Part shown: one piece after another, positions 1 through 7,921 of the stretch
Position numbering within the stretch: position 1 is the stretch's first letter
How the letters are laid out: each line of letters starts with the position of its first letter
Assembly (NCBI RefSeq): GCF_902459735.1
Contig: NZ_CABPRV010000006.1
Coordinates: 236,332 to 300,331 of the forward strand
DNA: 64,000 nt
From: Pandoraea capi
GTDB lineage: Bacteria; Pseudomonadota; Gammaproteobacteria; Burkholderiales; Burkholderiaceae
Reading direction: 5' to 3'
Notes under the pieces: model-generated
Told to the model about the DNA's origin: nothing
What the model saw: only the letters and a program-made list of their open reading frames with translations
Database searches by the model: none
Position numbers and translations under genes: made by a program

Positions 1-189
1 CACCGGCGGCGTCTGCTGCTGCGGGCTCGCGTTGGCGACGCTCGGCAGATTGACGATCGACGGCGCGACCAGCGGGGCCGCCACCATGAAAATGACGAGC
101 AGCACCAACATCACGTCGATGTACGGCACGACGTTGATGTCCGCCATGGCGCGACGGCCGCGGCGAGCGTTGCGCATAGAACCTGCCAT
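1..189 (-). CDS. tolR: TolR, Tol-Pal inner membrane protein (partial, N-terminus only)
   Basis: Only the first 63 residues lie in the window; the gene runs off its left edge. TolR forms the proton-driven Tol motor with TolQ and anchors TolA in the inner membrane for envelope constriction and outer-membrane integrity. Visible are a basic cytoplasmic leader, the conserved ADINVVPYIDVMLVLLVIFM-type ExbD/TolR segment with the transmembrane Asp at about residue 25 that carries protons, and the start of the periplasmic part. The ATG lies 21 bases after the tolQ stop on the same strand, as expected for one operon. ExbD is the alternative, but the ybgC-tolQ context favours TolR. Confidence 0.93.
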   Translation of the reverse strand, partial: MAGSMRNARRGRRAMADINVVPYIDVMLVLLVIFMVAAPLVAPSIVNLPSVANASPQQQTPPV

Positions 190-210
190 GTCTCGGCGCT
201 CCCGGAGTGC

Positions 211-885
211 TTAGTGAATCTGCCGTTGCAGGATGTTGGAGAATTCTTCGACGAAGCTTTCGAAGCGGATCGACAGCCGGTCGATGTCGGTGGCGAAGCG
301 GTTGTAGGCAACCACGGCAGGGATAGCGGCGAACAGACCGATGGCCGTGGCCACCAGCGCTTCCGCAATGCCCGGCGCCACATTGGCGAGCGTGGCTTGC
401 TGCACGTTCGAGAGGCCGCGGAATGCGTTCATGATACCCCACACCGTCCCGAACAGACCAATGTACGGGCTGACCGAACCGACCGACGCGAGGAACGGCA
501 GATTGGCTTCGAGTGCGTCCATTTCACGTTGATAGCAGGCGCGCATGGCACGGCGTGCACCATCGAGAATCGCGTGCGGGTCGTTCAGACCCTTTTCGCT
601 TGCCTTGATGTATTCGCGCATGCCCGATTCGAAGATGCGTTCGAGCGAGCCCGTCTGATGACGGTTGTTCAGGGCGCTCTGATACAGCGCCTGAAGATCG
701 CCACCCGACCAGAAATCACGCTCGAAACGCTCGGTCTGGGTGCGGGCGCGCCGGATCGCGAAGATCTTGCGAAAAATATGCGTCCACGAAAGCAGCGAGA
801 GCAGCAGCAGCAGGCCCATGACTGCCTGGGCGAGCACGCTGGCATGCATGACCAGCGAAATGATGGAAAGGTCTTGATCGGGCAT
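211..885 (-). CDS. tolQ: TolQ, Tol-Pal motor subunit
   Basis: A 224-residue MotA/TolQ/ExbB family protein of normal length. It has three membrane segments: one near residues 15-37, and a pair in the C-terminal half that includes the glycine-rich SVSPYIGLFGTVWGIM stretch and the ALVATAIGLFAAIPAVV stretch. TolQ and TolR form the inner-membrane proton channel that energises TolA. It sits between ybgC (39 bases upstream) and tolR (21 bases downstream), the classical ybgC-tolQ-tolR order, so the three are probably co-transcribed. Confidence 0.95.
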   Translation of the reverse strand: MPDQDLSIISLVMHASVLAQAVMGLLLLLSLLSWTHIFRKIFAIRRARTQTERFERDFWSGGDLQALYQSALNNRHQTGSLERIFESGMREYIKASEKGLNDPHAILDGARRAMRACYQREMDALEANLPFLASVGSVSPYIGLFGTVWGIMNAFRGLSNVQQATLANVAPGIAEALVATAIGLFAAIPAVVAYNRFATDIDRLSIRFESFVEEFSNILQRQIH

Positions 886-924
886 GGTGTGGTTATTGAC
901 TGACCGGAATTTTTATCCCTGGCT

Positions 925-1407
925 TCAGGCGGCTGCCGGACGGGCAGGCACCTGGGCCGAGGCGTTGGCCGCCGTAGCGGCCGACTGCATGGCGAGACGA
1001 ACGTGCGGCGGAATCTTGCCGGGGCGCAACGTCTGCGCGGTCACACAGCCGATTTTGATGCTGCCGCGCGCCAACAGTTCGCTGGTGCCGTCGGGGGCGT
1101 CGCGCCAGGCTTCCTGGAGGAAGTCGACGGAGGCGCCGCCAACGCGCTCGATGCGGCTCTTGATGACAACGAGATCGTCGAGGCGGGCAGGGCTCATGTA
1201 ATCGAGTGCCGTGGCGCGCACAATAAAGATCATTCCGGTATTGCGGGCCAGTTCAAGTTGCTCGATGCCAAGCGAACGGAGCCACTCGGTTCGGGCCCGT
1301 TCGAAGAATTTTAGATAGTTGGCGTAGAAGACGACGCCGCCGGCGTCGGTGTCCTCGTAGTAAACGCGAATTGACCAACTGGTATCAAAATCAGCCATGC
1401 CGCGCAT
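925..1407 (-). CDS. ybgC: Tol-Pal-associated acyl-CoA thioesterase YbgC
   Basis: A hot-dog fold 4-hydroxybenzoyl-CoA thioesterase family protein of 160 residues. The YYEDTDAGGVVFYANYLKFF motif holds the catalytic Asp of the TDAGG segment and the following aromatic-Asn pair, and FFERARTEWLRSLG is typical of YbgC. It hydrolyses acyl-CoA thioesters in the cytoplasm and is the usual first gene of tol-pal. Two in-frame ATG codons lie three residues apart (1407 and 1398); neither has a clear ribosome binding site, and the second (MADFDTSW) is equally plausible. Confidence 0.92.
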   Translation of the reverse strand: MRGMADFDTSWSIRVYYEDTDAGGVVFYANYLKFFERARTEWLRSLGIEQLELARNTGMIFIVRATALDYMSPARLDDLVVIKSRIERVGGASVDFLQEAWRDAPDGTSELLARGSIKIGCVTAQTLRPGKIPPHVRLAMQSAATAANASAQVPARPAAA

Positions 1408-1693
1408 TGTATCGGAACGGAGCAGTAACGCCAGTCACGGAAACACAATTTTTCAAACCGGCGGGACAATGAATGTTTACGAGCGATTATTGAAACCCCA
1501 GTGGCGCACCAAACTGGGGCGAAACGTCGCCGATGCCCCGTGTGACGGGGGATTGCGCTGGCGTGGGCGCGTGGCCCATCTCTATAATGACGGCTCGCAA
1601 GCCCCCTGTATTTCAGACGAGACCGCCGTGTGCGCACGACGCAGTGCGTGCCCTGCGGCCTCCCACCATGCATCCACCTGCGAGGCCCCTGAA

Positions 1694-2611
1694 TTGACTT
1701 CCCCTACAACGCAATCTTCCGCGCCCGTCTCCCTTCGCGTCGCCTTCCTCGGTCTCGGCGTGATGGGTTATCCGATGGCCGGTCACCTGCAACGCGCCGG
1801 TCATACGGTTACGGTCTATAACCGCACGGCTGCGAAGGCACAGCAATGGGCCAAGGAATACGGTGGCGCGGCGGCGGCCACGCCGGCCGAAGCGGTGCGC
1901 GACGCCGACATCGTCGCCGCCTGCGTGGGCAACGATGATGACCTGCGCAGCATCGTGCTCGGCGAGCATGGTGCATTTGCAGGGATGAAGGCGGATGCCG
2001 TCTTCGTCGATCACACCACCGCCTCGGCCGACGTGGCACGCGAACTCTATGCCGTCGCCCGCGAGAAGGGACTGCACTTCGTCGACGCCCCGGTCTCGGG
2101 CGGCGAAGCCGGCGCCAAGAACGGCGTACTCACGATCATGTGCGGCGGCGATGCGCCGGCGTTCGACCGCGTGGCGGCCACGCTCGGCGCGTACGGGCGT
2201 GCCGTCACCCGCATTGGCGAGGCCGGTGCCGGTCAGTTGGCCAAGATGGTCAATCAGATCTGCATCGCCGGTCTGGTGCAGGGGCTGTCGGAGGCGATCA
2301 ACTTCGGCCAGCGCGCCGGGCTGGATATGCCGCTGGTGCTCGACGTCATCAACAAGGGCGCGGCCGCGAGCTGGCAGATGGATAACCGCGGTCAGACGAT
2401 GATCGACGGCAAGTTCGACTACGGTTTCGCCGTGGACTGGATGCGCAAGGACTTAGGGCTGTGTCTGGCCGAAGCGCAGCGCAACGGTGTATCACTGCCG
2501 GTCACGGCGCTCGTCGACCAGTTCTACGGCGACGTTCAGGCGCTGGGCGGATCGCGCTGGGACACGTCGAGCCTGATTCACCGCCTGCGCGTGCTGTCGG
2601 GCAAGGCATAA
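1694..2611 (+). CDS. NAD(P)-dependent beta-hydroxyacid dehydrogenase (3-hydroxyisobutyrate dehydrogenase family)
   Basis: The frame is open from 1397, but homology-like sequence begins only at the GLGVMGYPMAGHL Rossmann motif, so I place the start at TTG 1694, giving 305 residues, normal for the family. Further marks are DAPVSGGEAGA, the substrate-binding segment, and AGQLAKMVNQ with the catalytic Lys. Members oxidise 3-hydroxyisobutyrate or reduce tartronate or glyoxylate semialdehydes; the substrate cannot be read from sequence. The family is cytoplasmic. A TATAAT hexamer at 1583-1588 could belong to its promoter, though I see no good -35. A terminator-like hairpin follows at 2651-2700. Confidence 0.85.
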   Translation: MTSPTTQSSAPVSLRVAFLGLGVMGYPMAGHLQRAGHTVTVYNRTAAKAQQWAKEYGGAAAATPAEAVRDADIVAACVGNDDDLRSIVLGEHGAFAGMKADAVFVDHTTASADVARELYAVAREKGLHFVDAPVSGGEAGAKNGVLTIMCGGDAPAFDRVAATLGAYGRAVTRIGEAGAGQLAKMVNQICIAGLVQGLSEAINFGQRAGLDMPLVLDVINKGAAASWQMDNRGQTMIDGKFDYGFAVDWMRKDLGLCLAEAQRNGVSLPVTALVDQFYGDVQALGGSRWDTSSLIHRLRVLSGKA

Positions 2612-2935
2612 GCCCGTTGTCAGCACACATCGGCGGGAACCCGCGAAGGCGGGCGGACGGCGGACGGCAATGTGCCGGCCCCGTCCGCCCGTCTTTGTTT
2701 ATGCGGCTGAGGTATCAAATATTCGGAATATCTCCGGGTTTGTCTGCAATCGTCGGAATAGACGATTCGCACTAGAATGCGGAAAACGGGACGTCGCGGT
2801 GATATGGCGCGGCGGCACGGCGGCGTGGCAGCTTGGGAGCGGGCTGGGGCGGTGGCGTGTCGACGTAGGAGTGTAGGGAGGCTGCCGCGATCGATAACGA
2901 TCTAGAACACAACTCGAACCCGAGATCCAACCGAC
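2612..2935. other. Intergenic stretch between the hydroxyacid dehydrogenase and IclR genes
   Basis: No gene is seen in these 324 bases. The left part holds a terminator-like hairpin (2651-2690). The right part, more AT-rich around 2700-2780, is the presumed promoter region of the IclR regulator. Confidence 0.6.
2651..2700 (+). terminator. Terminator-like hairpin after the hydroxyacid dehydrogenase gene
   Basis: GGGCGGACGG (2651-2660) pairs perfectly with CCGTCCGCCC (2681-2690), and GTCTTTGTTT follows. The 20-base loop and interrupted T run make it a moderate rather than ideal rho-independent terminator. Confidence 0.5.
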
Positions 2936-3694
2936 ATGAGCAATCAGTCGAACGCCGCGGCCGTCCGCGCATTTCGCATTCTGGAAATTCTCAGCGCCTC
3001 TGGCGCGCCGATGACACTCGCGGAGATTGTCGCCGCGATCGGTCTGCCCAAGCAGACGGTGCATCGCATTCTCAAGCAGCTCGAAGCCGCCTGGCTCGTC
3101 ACGCGCGAGGCGGGGAGCCGTCACTACGAGCCGTCTTCGCGGGTACGGGCGATGGCCGTCAATGCCCTGATGCACGTGGGGCCGGCGGCAGCACGTCATG
3201 CGGTGCTTCAGCAGTTGGTCGACAAGCTCGGGGAAACCTGTAACCTGTCGATGCTCTCGGGCGACGACCTCGTCTACCTCGACCGCGTGGAGACCGACTG
3301 GTCGCGCCAGCTCAAGCTGTCGCCCGGCTCGCGTGTGCCGTTGCACTGCACGGCCAGCGGCAAGTTGCTGCTCGCCTTCCTGCCCCGGGCGCGACGCGAA
3401 AAGCTGATCGCGCACCTGCCGTTGCGGCCGCGCGCGGAGAACACCATCACCGATCTGGAAGACTTGCGTGATGAGTTGGGCGAGACACGCAAGCGTCGCG
3501 TGGGGACCAACAACGAGGAGCACGTGCCGGGGATGATCGCCGTCGCCGTACCGGTGATGCTCGATCGCAATCGTGCGTGCGCCGCCATCGCGGTGCAGGC
3601 GAGCGCGCAGCACTGCACGCTCGACAAGCTCATGACCTTCCTGCCCGAACTCCGGGACGCCGCCGAGACGATGGCGGCAACCTTCAACGAGTAA
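2936..3694 (+). CDS. IclR family transcriptional regulator
   Basis: A 252-residue one-domain-pair regulator: an N-terminal winged helix-turn-helix (MTLAEIVAAIGLPKQTVHRI, about residues 25-50) and the C-terminal IclR effector-binding domain, recognisable from the LHCTASGKLLLAFL segment and the closing AAIAVQA/LPELRDAAE pattern. IclR proteins usually control adjacent catabolic genes in response to small organic acids. The upstream neighbour on the same strand is the hydroxyacid dehydrogenase, a possible but unproven target. The ATG at 2936 is the only sensible start. Confidence 0.88.
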   Translation: MSNQSNAAAVRAFRILEILSASGAPMTLAEIVAAIGLPKQTVHRILKQLEAAWLVTREAGSRHYEPSSRVRAMAVNALMHVGPAAARHAVLQQLVDKLGETCNLSMLSGDDLVYLDRVETDWSRQLKLSPGSRVPLHCTASGKLLLAFLPRARREKLIAHLPLRPRAENTITDLEDLRDELGETRKRRVGTNNEEHVPGMIAVAVPVMLDRNRACAAIAVQASAQHCTLDKLMTFLPELRDAAETMAATFNE

Positions 3695-3805
3695 GAACGC
3701 GTCAGCGATGGCATAGCGCAGGGGCGGACGCCGGCACGGTGAAGACTGTGCCGATGCCCGCGCCGCGCCACCGGTGCGCCGCATCTGCGCTACCGCGCTG
3801 TTGCG

Positions 3806-4399
3806 TCACTGCGCCGTCGCTGCGCTCGCGGCACCCTCGCGCGAAGCCGGTAACGGTGCAGAGGGATCGGCCGGCGTGAGCGCTTCGAAGATCTGTTCGA
3901 GCTGCTTCGCGCCCTGCGCGGATTCGGCACGCATGCGCGGTCCGATGAAAATCGGATCGAGAATCAGGAACAGCAGATTCGGCGTGCGATAGATGAAGTC
4001 GCGCTCGAAGCGGGTGCCGGTGCCGTCCGGGGTGATCTTGTAGCGCACTTCTCCCGACGGGCGTCGGTTCATCTCGCCTTCGATACGCCATTCGTACGGC
4101 GGCTTCGCCTCGACCACCCGCCAGTGAAGAATGCCGTGACGGCCCGCGAGCCGAAACTCTTCCGCCACTTCATCCCCAAGCTTTAGCGGATGATCGGTTT
4201 CGCCTTGCACGGCCAGCGACGCCGGATGCCACTTCGGCCAGTTCGCCGGTGTGGTGGCGTAGTCGTAGACCGCTTGTGGGGGCGCGCGCAACGTGGCCAC
4301 GCTCACGACGTGGGTCTTGCGCTCGAACGGCAGCGGCAGCAACGAGAGCAGGGCGATGATCGCCACCGCCCCCAGCAGAATCAGGAAGGCTCGCTTCAT
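3806..4399 (-). CDS. SRPBCC (START-like) family membrane-anchored protein
   Basis: I choose ATG 4399 (197 residues), which begins MKRAFLILLGAVAII and avoids the 32-base overlap with the gene upstream that the longer reading from 4441 would cause. One N-terminal membrane anchor is followed by a polyketide cyclase/SRPBCC fold, seen in the APPQAVYDYATTPANWPKWHP opening helix and the WRIEGEMNRRPSGEVRYKI strands. The C-terminus is rich in Ala and Pro. Such proteins bind hydrophobic ligands; no specific substrate can be inferred. It is probably co-transcribed with the GcvR-like gene. Confidence 0.75.
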   Translation of the reverse strand: MKRAFLILLGAVAIIALLSLLPLPFERKTHVVSVATLRAPPQAVYDYATTPANWPKWHPASLAVQGETDHPLKLGDEVAEEFRLAGRHGILHWRVVEAKPPYEWRIEGEMNRRPSGEVRYKITPDGTGTRFERDFIYRTPNLLFLILDPIFIGPRMRAESAQGAKQLEQIFEALTPADPSAPLPASREGAASAATAQ

Positions 4400-4409
4400 C
4401 GGTGCGCGC

Positions 4410-4940
4410 TCACGCACCGGCAGGCGAATCGAGTTCGACATCGACCATCAGGTCGTCGGCAAGGCTTTCGAGAATTTCGCGCAGCGACTCGGTGCTCACG
4501 CTGGCGGGCACATGAAGCCGCGCGGTCGCACGAAAGAGCGTGCCGCCCGACATCGACCCCTCGACACATTCCGTCGCGAGTTCGTCGATGGAGATGCCGC
4601 GCGTGAAGAGCACGTGAGAGATTTCCTTGACGATACCGGGGTGGTCCTGGCCGACGAGATCGAGCTGAAGCATGCGGGCCGCCGGATCCGCAGCGGCGCT
4701 TTGCGCGCGCGTCACGGAGATTTGCAGGCCTTGCGTCTCCAGCCCGTGCATGGCTTGCGTGAGCGCGTCGGCCTGATTGTCCGGGACTTGCAGATGGATG
4801 ATGCCGGCGAACTGGCCGGCAAGATTGGCGAGACGGCTTTCGAGCCAGTTGGCGCCGGCAGCGGTGGCACGATCGGCAATGGCATTGACCAGACCGGGGC
4901 GATCCGGACCGATCACGTTGAGAATGAGGGACGTCGTCAT
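4410..4940 (-). CDS. ACT-domain regulator, GcvR-like (glycine cleavage system repressor family)
   Basis: Read from ATG 4940 (176 residues), the protein opens MTTSLILNVIGPDRPGLVNAI, a textbook ACT domain, and has a second ACT domain at LDLVGQDHPGIVKEISHVLF. Two tandem ACT domains and this length match GcvR, which in E. coli binds GcvA and glycine to repress the gcv operon. No gcvTHP genes lie nearby, so the target is unknown. It precedes the SRPBCC gene on the same strand with a short gap. Confidence 0.82.
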   Translation of the reverse strand: MTTSLILNVIGPDRPGLVNAIADRATAAGANWLESRLANLAGQFAGIIHLQVPDNQADALTQAMHGLETQGLQISVTRAQSAAADPAARMLQLDLVGQDHPGIVKEISHVLFTRGISIDELATECVEGSMSGGTLFRATARLHVPASVSTESLREILESLADDLMVDVELDSPAGA

Positions 4941-5130
4941 CACAAGCTCCGTCGAAACTGATGGGCAAGAGGCGGCGCAAACGGCACGTGAGTCCCCGGC
5001 GTGGGCCGTGGCGTGCAGCAGGCTCAAGTGTAGTGCAATCGCAGGGTGTGCCGCTACGGCCGGCGTGAGCGCTATCGCCAGCGGATGCCATTGGCGACGA
5101 TGCCCCTCGCCGGCATGGGCCGACGACGCG

Positions 5131-5811
5131 TCAGGGGCGGTCCGCCGCCATGGCGAGCAAGGCAATGACCGTCGCGTCGTCCGTCTGCGCAAAGTCGCTG
5201 TACGCGATGCTGACGGCATAGAACGGTTGCGGGGTTTCGAGGCAGACGACGGCGTCGGCGAGCTTGGCGAGGCGGGCGATGGCCTCACGCGCCCCGACCG
5301 GCGCACATGCGACGAGAGGCGTCGCACCCAGACGCCGCATCGCCCGCAGCGCCGCTGTCATGGTGGCGCCGGTCGCGATGCCGTCGTCGACCAGCACGAC
5401 CGGACGCCCCGCCACGTGCGGCGCACCGCGTCCCGGGGTGTAGGCCTGGCGCCGCTGCTGGATCAACGCGCGCTGCCGGGCGCTTTCATGCGAGAGGTAT
5501 GTGCCGGTCGCGCCGAGCGAGAGCGCATGGTCGGCAAGGAAGATGCCGCCGAACTCATCGACCGCACCGACCGCCAGTTCGGCCTGATGGGGCGCGCGCA
5601 GTTTGTGCGCGAGCAGGACGTCGAGCGTGCCATTGAGCTGACGGGCGATGGGCATGGCCACCGGTACGCCGCCGCGCGGAATGGCAAGGACAAGCGGCGG
5701 GGCGCAGCGCGCGAGTAGTTCATGGGCGGCGAGGACTTCGGCCAGCGCATTGCCTGCGGCAGCACGATCGAGAAACGAGGCAACGGCAGCCATGGCAAGG
5801 GGCGGGGGCAA
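5131..5811 (-). CDS. Phosphoribosyltransferase family protein
   Basis: A 226-residue stand-alone phosphoribosyltransferase-fold protein. The PRPP-binding loop VVLVDDGIATGATM is clear, and VLAIPRGGVPVAMPIA near residue 40 is the usual N-terminal phosphate-contact region. The group to which it looks closest includes poorly characterised proteins often annotated phosphoribosyl transferase domain protein, not Apt, Hpt or Upp. ATG 5811 gives MPPPLAMAAV; a second ATG at 5793 is possible. Substrate not assignable. Confidence 0.82.
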   Translation of the reverse strand: MPPPLAMAAVASFLDRAAAGNALAEVLAAHELLARCAPPLVLAIPRGGVPVAMPIARQLNGTLDVLLAHKLRAPHQAELAVGAVDEFGGIFLADHALSLGATGTYLSHESARQRALIQQRRQAYTPGRGAPHVAGRPVVLVDDGIATGATMTAALRAMRRLGATPLVACAPVGAREAIARLAKLADAVVCLETPQPFYAVSIAYSDFAQTDDATVIALLAMAADRP

Positions 5812-5937
5812 GCCCGGCGGATGAGTTGGCGAGCGCGGCTGGGACGTTTCCCATCCACAATCGCCATCCTAACGCCGGACCCTGATGCCCGTTTGTGCTG
5901 GCTTGTGCCGGTATGCGCTGGCTTGGCCGGAATGCCT

Positions 5938-6699
5938 TCAGCGCGAGAACAGTTCCGGCACCGTACCGACGAGCAGCGTCACGCCGGAGCAGGCCAGCAG
6001 TGCGAGCACCATGCGCCGGAAGGCATGATCCGAGAGGAACTGGTAGGCCCATGCGCCCGCAAGTGTGGGCAGGATCATCGAGGGCACGGCAATGGCGAAG
6101 ACGTGCAGCGTCTGCGCGGTGATTACGCCATGCACGGCGTAGAGCGTGATGGTCAGCGTGTGCATCACGATGAAGAAGATCTGCATGACGGCGCGCTGCA
6201 TGTCCTTGTCCCAGCCGCGCAGCGTGCACCACAGCGTCGGCACCACGCCCACGAGCCCGCCGATGCCGCCCATCACCCCGCCGACGAAGCCGACGACGCC
6301 ATCTGCCGCGCGTCCGCCATGTTGAATGCGTGGCAGGCGCGAAGCCAGCAAAAGCAGCGTGCAGTAGACCACGAGGATCGCGCCGATGCCGGCCCGGAAC
6401 CACACCGGATCGAGGTAGCGCAGGATCCATACGCCGACAGGCACGCCGACCAGACCGCAAAGCACGAACGGTGCGAGTCGGCTCAACGGCACGGCGCGAC
6501 GCGCGGCCCGCAACCCGAGCAACTGACCGATGAGGGAGCAGAAAGCCGCGAGCGGACCCGCCAGCGTGGGCGGCAGCGACCACGCCCAGAAGGACAGGGC
6601 GACGAGACTGAAGGCGAAGCCCGACAGGCCTTGCACGAAGCCGGCGATGCAGGCGCCGAGAATCAGGGGAATGAAATGAAGCGAGGGATCGACGGTCAT
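5938..6699 (-). CDS. Sulfite exporter TauE/SafE family membrane protein
   Basis: A 253-residue, very hydrophobic protein with about eight predicted membrane helices in two similar halves. The first half carries ACIAGFVQGLSGFAFSLVAL and the second GVMGGIGGLVGVVPTLW, the paired Gly-rich motifs of the TauE/SafE family. Members are proposed to export sulfite, sulfoacetate or other organic anions. No sulfur metabolism gene is adjacent, so the cargo is unknown. Confidence 0.85.
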   Translation of the reverse strand: MTVDPSLHFIPLILGACIAGFVQGLSGFAFSLVALSFWAWSLPPTLAGPLAAFCSLIGQLLGLRAARRAVPLSRLAPFVLCGLVGVPVGVWILRYLDPVWFRAGIGAILVVYCTLLLLASRLPRIQHGGRAADGVVGFVGGVMGGIGGLVGVVPTLWCTLRGWDKDMQRAVMQIFFIVMHTLTITLYAVHGVITAQTLHVFAIAVPSMILPTLAGAWAYQFLSDHAFRRMVLALLACSGVTLLVGTVPELFSR

Positions 6700-6838
6700 G
6701 GTTTCTTGTTTTCCGCCGACATTATGCGGCGATCCCGTCGCGAGATGAACGGGCGCCGTGCTTCCGATGATGCGTACGGCAGGTGGGGCGCCCTGATGGG
6801 GCGGCCCACCGCGACCCTATGCACCGCTCATTGACGGC

Positions 6839-7558
6839 TCAGGCGTGATGTCCCGCCTGCCAGCACTGCCACGCCGCCACGAACAATGCGCCTACGGTGA
6901 TGCCCAGTGCGGCACCCGCCAGCGCGTCGCTCGTCCAGTGATAGGCGGAGGCGAGCTGGCCGAAAGTCGTGAGCGCGATGGCGATCGCGCAAGGCACGCG
7001 AAGCACGCGGTGACGCAGCGCGAGCACGGTCGTGAAGGCGAGCATCACGGTGAGGTGTCCCGACGGGAACGACGCATAGGCGTAGTTGCTCGCGAAGAAT
7101 TTGAACTCGAAAACGCCGTCGCGCAGATACGACGGATTCTCATGAATCCACGTGGCGGGCCACGTGCGGCCGAAGACGTATTTCAAGGCCTGCTTCGCCA
7201 GGCTGCTCACGCCGACGGCACCGGCCGCAAGCCACAGCGACACGGCCCATGACGGCAGCCGACGACGGAAGAACAGCACCGCACCGATGATCAGAAACGC
7301 CGGCCATGCCGCGACGAACAGCGGTGCCGGCAACTCGGCGATGTGCTGAATCCAGGGCGTGCCCTGCGTGTGGGCATGGGCGAAGTCGACGACAGGCCGG
7401 TCAACCCAGGGGATGGCAACGAGTGCGAGCAGCAGGCACCCCAGCGCGCTCCACAGGGCGGTGCGCAGACAGGGCGTGGAGGTCGGGTTCGGGGCGGTCC
7501 GGTGGGATGGGAGTGTCGGCGGTGTCGGTGACGCGGCGTTCGGAGCGAGTTCAGTCAT
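6839..7558 (-). CDS. PAP2 family phosphatase
   Basis: A 239-residue integral membrane phosphatase of the PAP2/haloperoxidase fold. The catalytic motifs are in order: LKYVFGRTWP (motif 1, with a two-residue insertion compared with the usual RP), FPSGHLTVM (motif 2, PSGH) and SAYHWTSDALAG (motif 3, His and Asp). It also has five to six membrane segments. Likely substrates are phosphatidic acid, undecaprenyl pyrophosphate or another lipid phosphate on the periplasmic face. No neighbour narrows this. Confidence 0.86.
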   Translation of the reverse strand: MTELAPNAASPTPPTLPSHRTAPNPTSTPCLRTALWSALGCLLLALVAIPWVDRPVVDFAHAHTQGTPWIQHIAELPAPLFVAAWPAFLIIGAVLFFRRRLPSWAVSLWLAAGAVGVSSLAKQALKYVFGRTWPATWIHENPSYLRDGVFEFKFFASNYAYASFPSGHLTVMLAFTTVLALRHRVLRVPCAIAIALTTFGQLASAYHWTSDALAGAALGITVGALFVAAWQCWQAGHHA

Positions 7559-7921
7559 GACGCGATTTCAGGAAATGGGGGGAATCAACATGCGATGAGC
7601 CGGCGTCATGGTAGTCGTCATCGATGCGTGGTGGATGTCCCGATCCCAAAGTCCGGGCGTCCACGCAGCGTTGAGCGCGGTTCGACAGATGAACCGAGCG
7701 GCGTGACCGTCGTGCGCATCGTGCGCCGCGGCGATGGCGATTTGATGACGGCGAAGCGCAGAGCGTTGTATGCGTAACATGTCCGGATGTCTTGAGAATC
7801 AAAGATTTTTTTGCGGCAAAGTGGGGCAACGTCCTACAATCGTCCCCTACATAAATGTCGGATAGGGTTGGATGGTAGTTCGCGGGACAAAACAAAATCA
7901 AAATTGCATGCGGGGGCAGTA
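7559..7921. other. Intergenic stretch with promoter for the Mrr-related gene
   Basis: There is no convincing gene in these 363 bases between two divergently transcribed genes. The only clear signal is a promoter-like pair at 7811-7840. Confidence 0.55.
7811..7840 (+). promoter_or_regulatory. Sigma-70-like promoter upstream of the Mrr-related gene
   Basis: TTGCGG (7811-7816) and TACAAT (7835-7840) are separated by 18 bases in an AT-rich setting. A start just downstream would give a leader of about 75 bases before the GTG at 7922. Confidence 0.45.

Noticed and set aside
1397-1693. Extension of the hydroxyacid dehydrogenase to 404 residues
   Set aside because: It has no conserved sequence, overlaps the ybgC start region, and TTG 1694 gives the normal family length.
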